A DNA stretch of 5,277 nt from Herpetosiphonaceae bacterium (GTDB taxonomy: Bacteria; Chloroflexota; Chloroflexia; Chloroflexales; Kallotenuaceae): contig JASKZZ010000120.1 in NCBI GenBank assembly GCA_030147335.1, forward strand, positions 1-5,277, in the 5' to 3' direction. Below, piece after piece: positions 4,899 to 5,277 of this stretch. Below the pieces are notes generated by a model. That model worked only from the letters and a program-made list of their open reading frames with translations, made no database searches and was not told the origin of the DNA. The first letter of the stretch is position 1; every line of letters starts with the position of its first letter. The position numbers were made by a program, and so were the translations under genes.

Positions 4899-5277
4899 AT
4901 GAGTAATGGCGCAACGTTGCAAACACCCGAGCTTTACTTCCAATTTACTGGGTCAGTCGGCGCTCGCCAACCGTTGCGCTTCGTCAATCCCGTCGAGGTC
5001 ATCGTAGCCTACCAGATTGATCAGGTACGTCCGGCGCTGCAAAAGATTCAGCGCGCGGCGGAAACAGGATTATATGCGGCGGGATACATAAGCTACGAAG
5101 CAGCGCCAGCCTTTGACCCGGCCTATGTGGTTCATAATACCCACCAGATGCCGTTGTTGTGGTTTGGTTTGTTCACGGATCCTGAGCCTACGTCGCCCGA
5201 CTACACGGGAGCACCTTTTGAGGTCAGCCAATGGCAGCCGAGCACAACGCGGGACGAATACGAGCGAGCAATTACGG
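4899..5277 (+). CDS. pabB: Aminodeoxychorismate synthase component I, N-terminal part (cut by window edge)
   Basis: PabB aminates chorismate to 4-amino-4-deoxychorismate, using ammonia from a PabA-type glutaminase, in p-aminobenzoate and folate synthesis in the cytoplasm. Only 126 codons from ATG 4899 are present, with no stop. They match the N-terminal region of the family: PLRFVNPVEVIVAYQIDQVR, then ALQKIQRAAETGLYAAGYIS followed by YEAAPAFDPA, and LLWFGLF, and then the start of the linker to the chorismate-binding domain (TTRDEYERAIT). The GLYAAGYISYEAAPAFD segment is the most telling. The catalytic chorismate-binding domain lies beyond the window, so activity cannot be judged, nor whether an aminotransferase (PabC) domain is fused at the C-terminus as in some bacteria. 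A GGAAG at 4882-4886 lies 12 nt upstream, a somewhat distant ribosome site. TrpE is the main alternative but fits the N-terminus less well. Confidence 0.85.
   Translation, partial: MSNGATLQTPELYFQFTGSVGARQPLRFVNPVEVIVAYQIDQVRPALQKIQRAAETGLYAAGYISYEAAPAFDPAYVVHNTHQMPLLWFGLFTDPEPTSPDYTGAPFEVSQWQPSTTRDEYERAIT

Overview
The window looks like bacterial chromosome of moderate GC, probably from a member of the Chloroflexota (Herpetosiphon/Roseiflexus-like). That guess rests on protein character only: a Bacillus/Deinococcus-type uricase beside a stand-alone UraD, a membrane RsbU-type phosphatase, and a secreted protein ending in a YLPxxxR-like tail. It is a family-level impression, not a proven placement. 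There are seven protein genes, two of them cut by the window edges. No tRNA, rRNA, CRISPR array, transposase or phage gene is visible.

Left third (1-1850, minus strand): a purine-degradation block. An 80-residue protein of unknown function (1608-1850) is followed by the OHCU decarboxylase uraD (974-1495) and a cofactor-free urate oxidase (887 to beyond the left edge). Urate oxidase converts urate to 5-hydroxyisourate. After hydrolysis of that product, UraD decarboxylates OHCU to (S)-allantoin. The hydrolase (HIUase) is not in the window. Both enzymes have the same 12-bp word, GCTATACTGAGC on the minus strand, in their leaders. It contains a TATACT -10-like hexamer, which suggests parallel promoters. 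A perfect 9-bp-arm inverted repeat lies just downstream of the uraD copy.

Centre (1851-3588): a 247-bp divergent intergenic region carries three TGTGCTA words spaced exactly 22 bp apart, the last inverted, and an extended -10 promoter facing right. The rightward gene encodes a 496-residue protein with about six N-terminal membrane helices, a coiled coil made of three 14-residue (42-bp) tandem repeats, and a complete RsbU/SpoIIE-type PP2C phosphatase domain. It is probably a membrane sensor that dephosphorylates an anti-anti-sigma factor, but no partner gene is present.

Right third (3589-5277, plus strand): a non-coding gap with three small inverted repeats; a 116-residue hypothetical protein with a compact beta-rich core and an atypical tail; a 161-residue secreted protein; and the start of pabB (aminodeoxychorismate synthase component I, folate pathway), cut by the right edge. 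These genes have no evident functional link to each other. The most noteworthy signals are regulatory (the shared 12-bp word, the 22-bp-phased TGTGCTA triplet and the uraD inverted repeat) and the in-frame coiled-coil repeat array. I see no convincing new multi-gene system.
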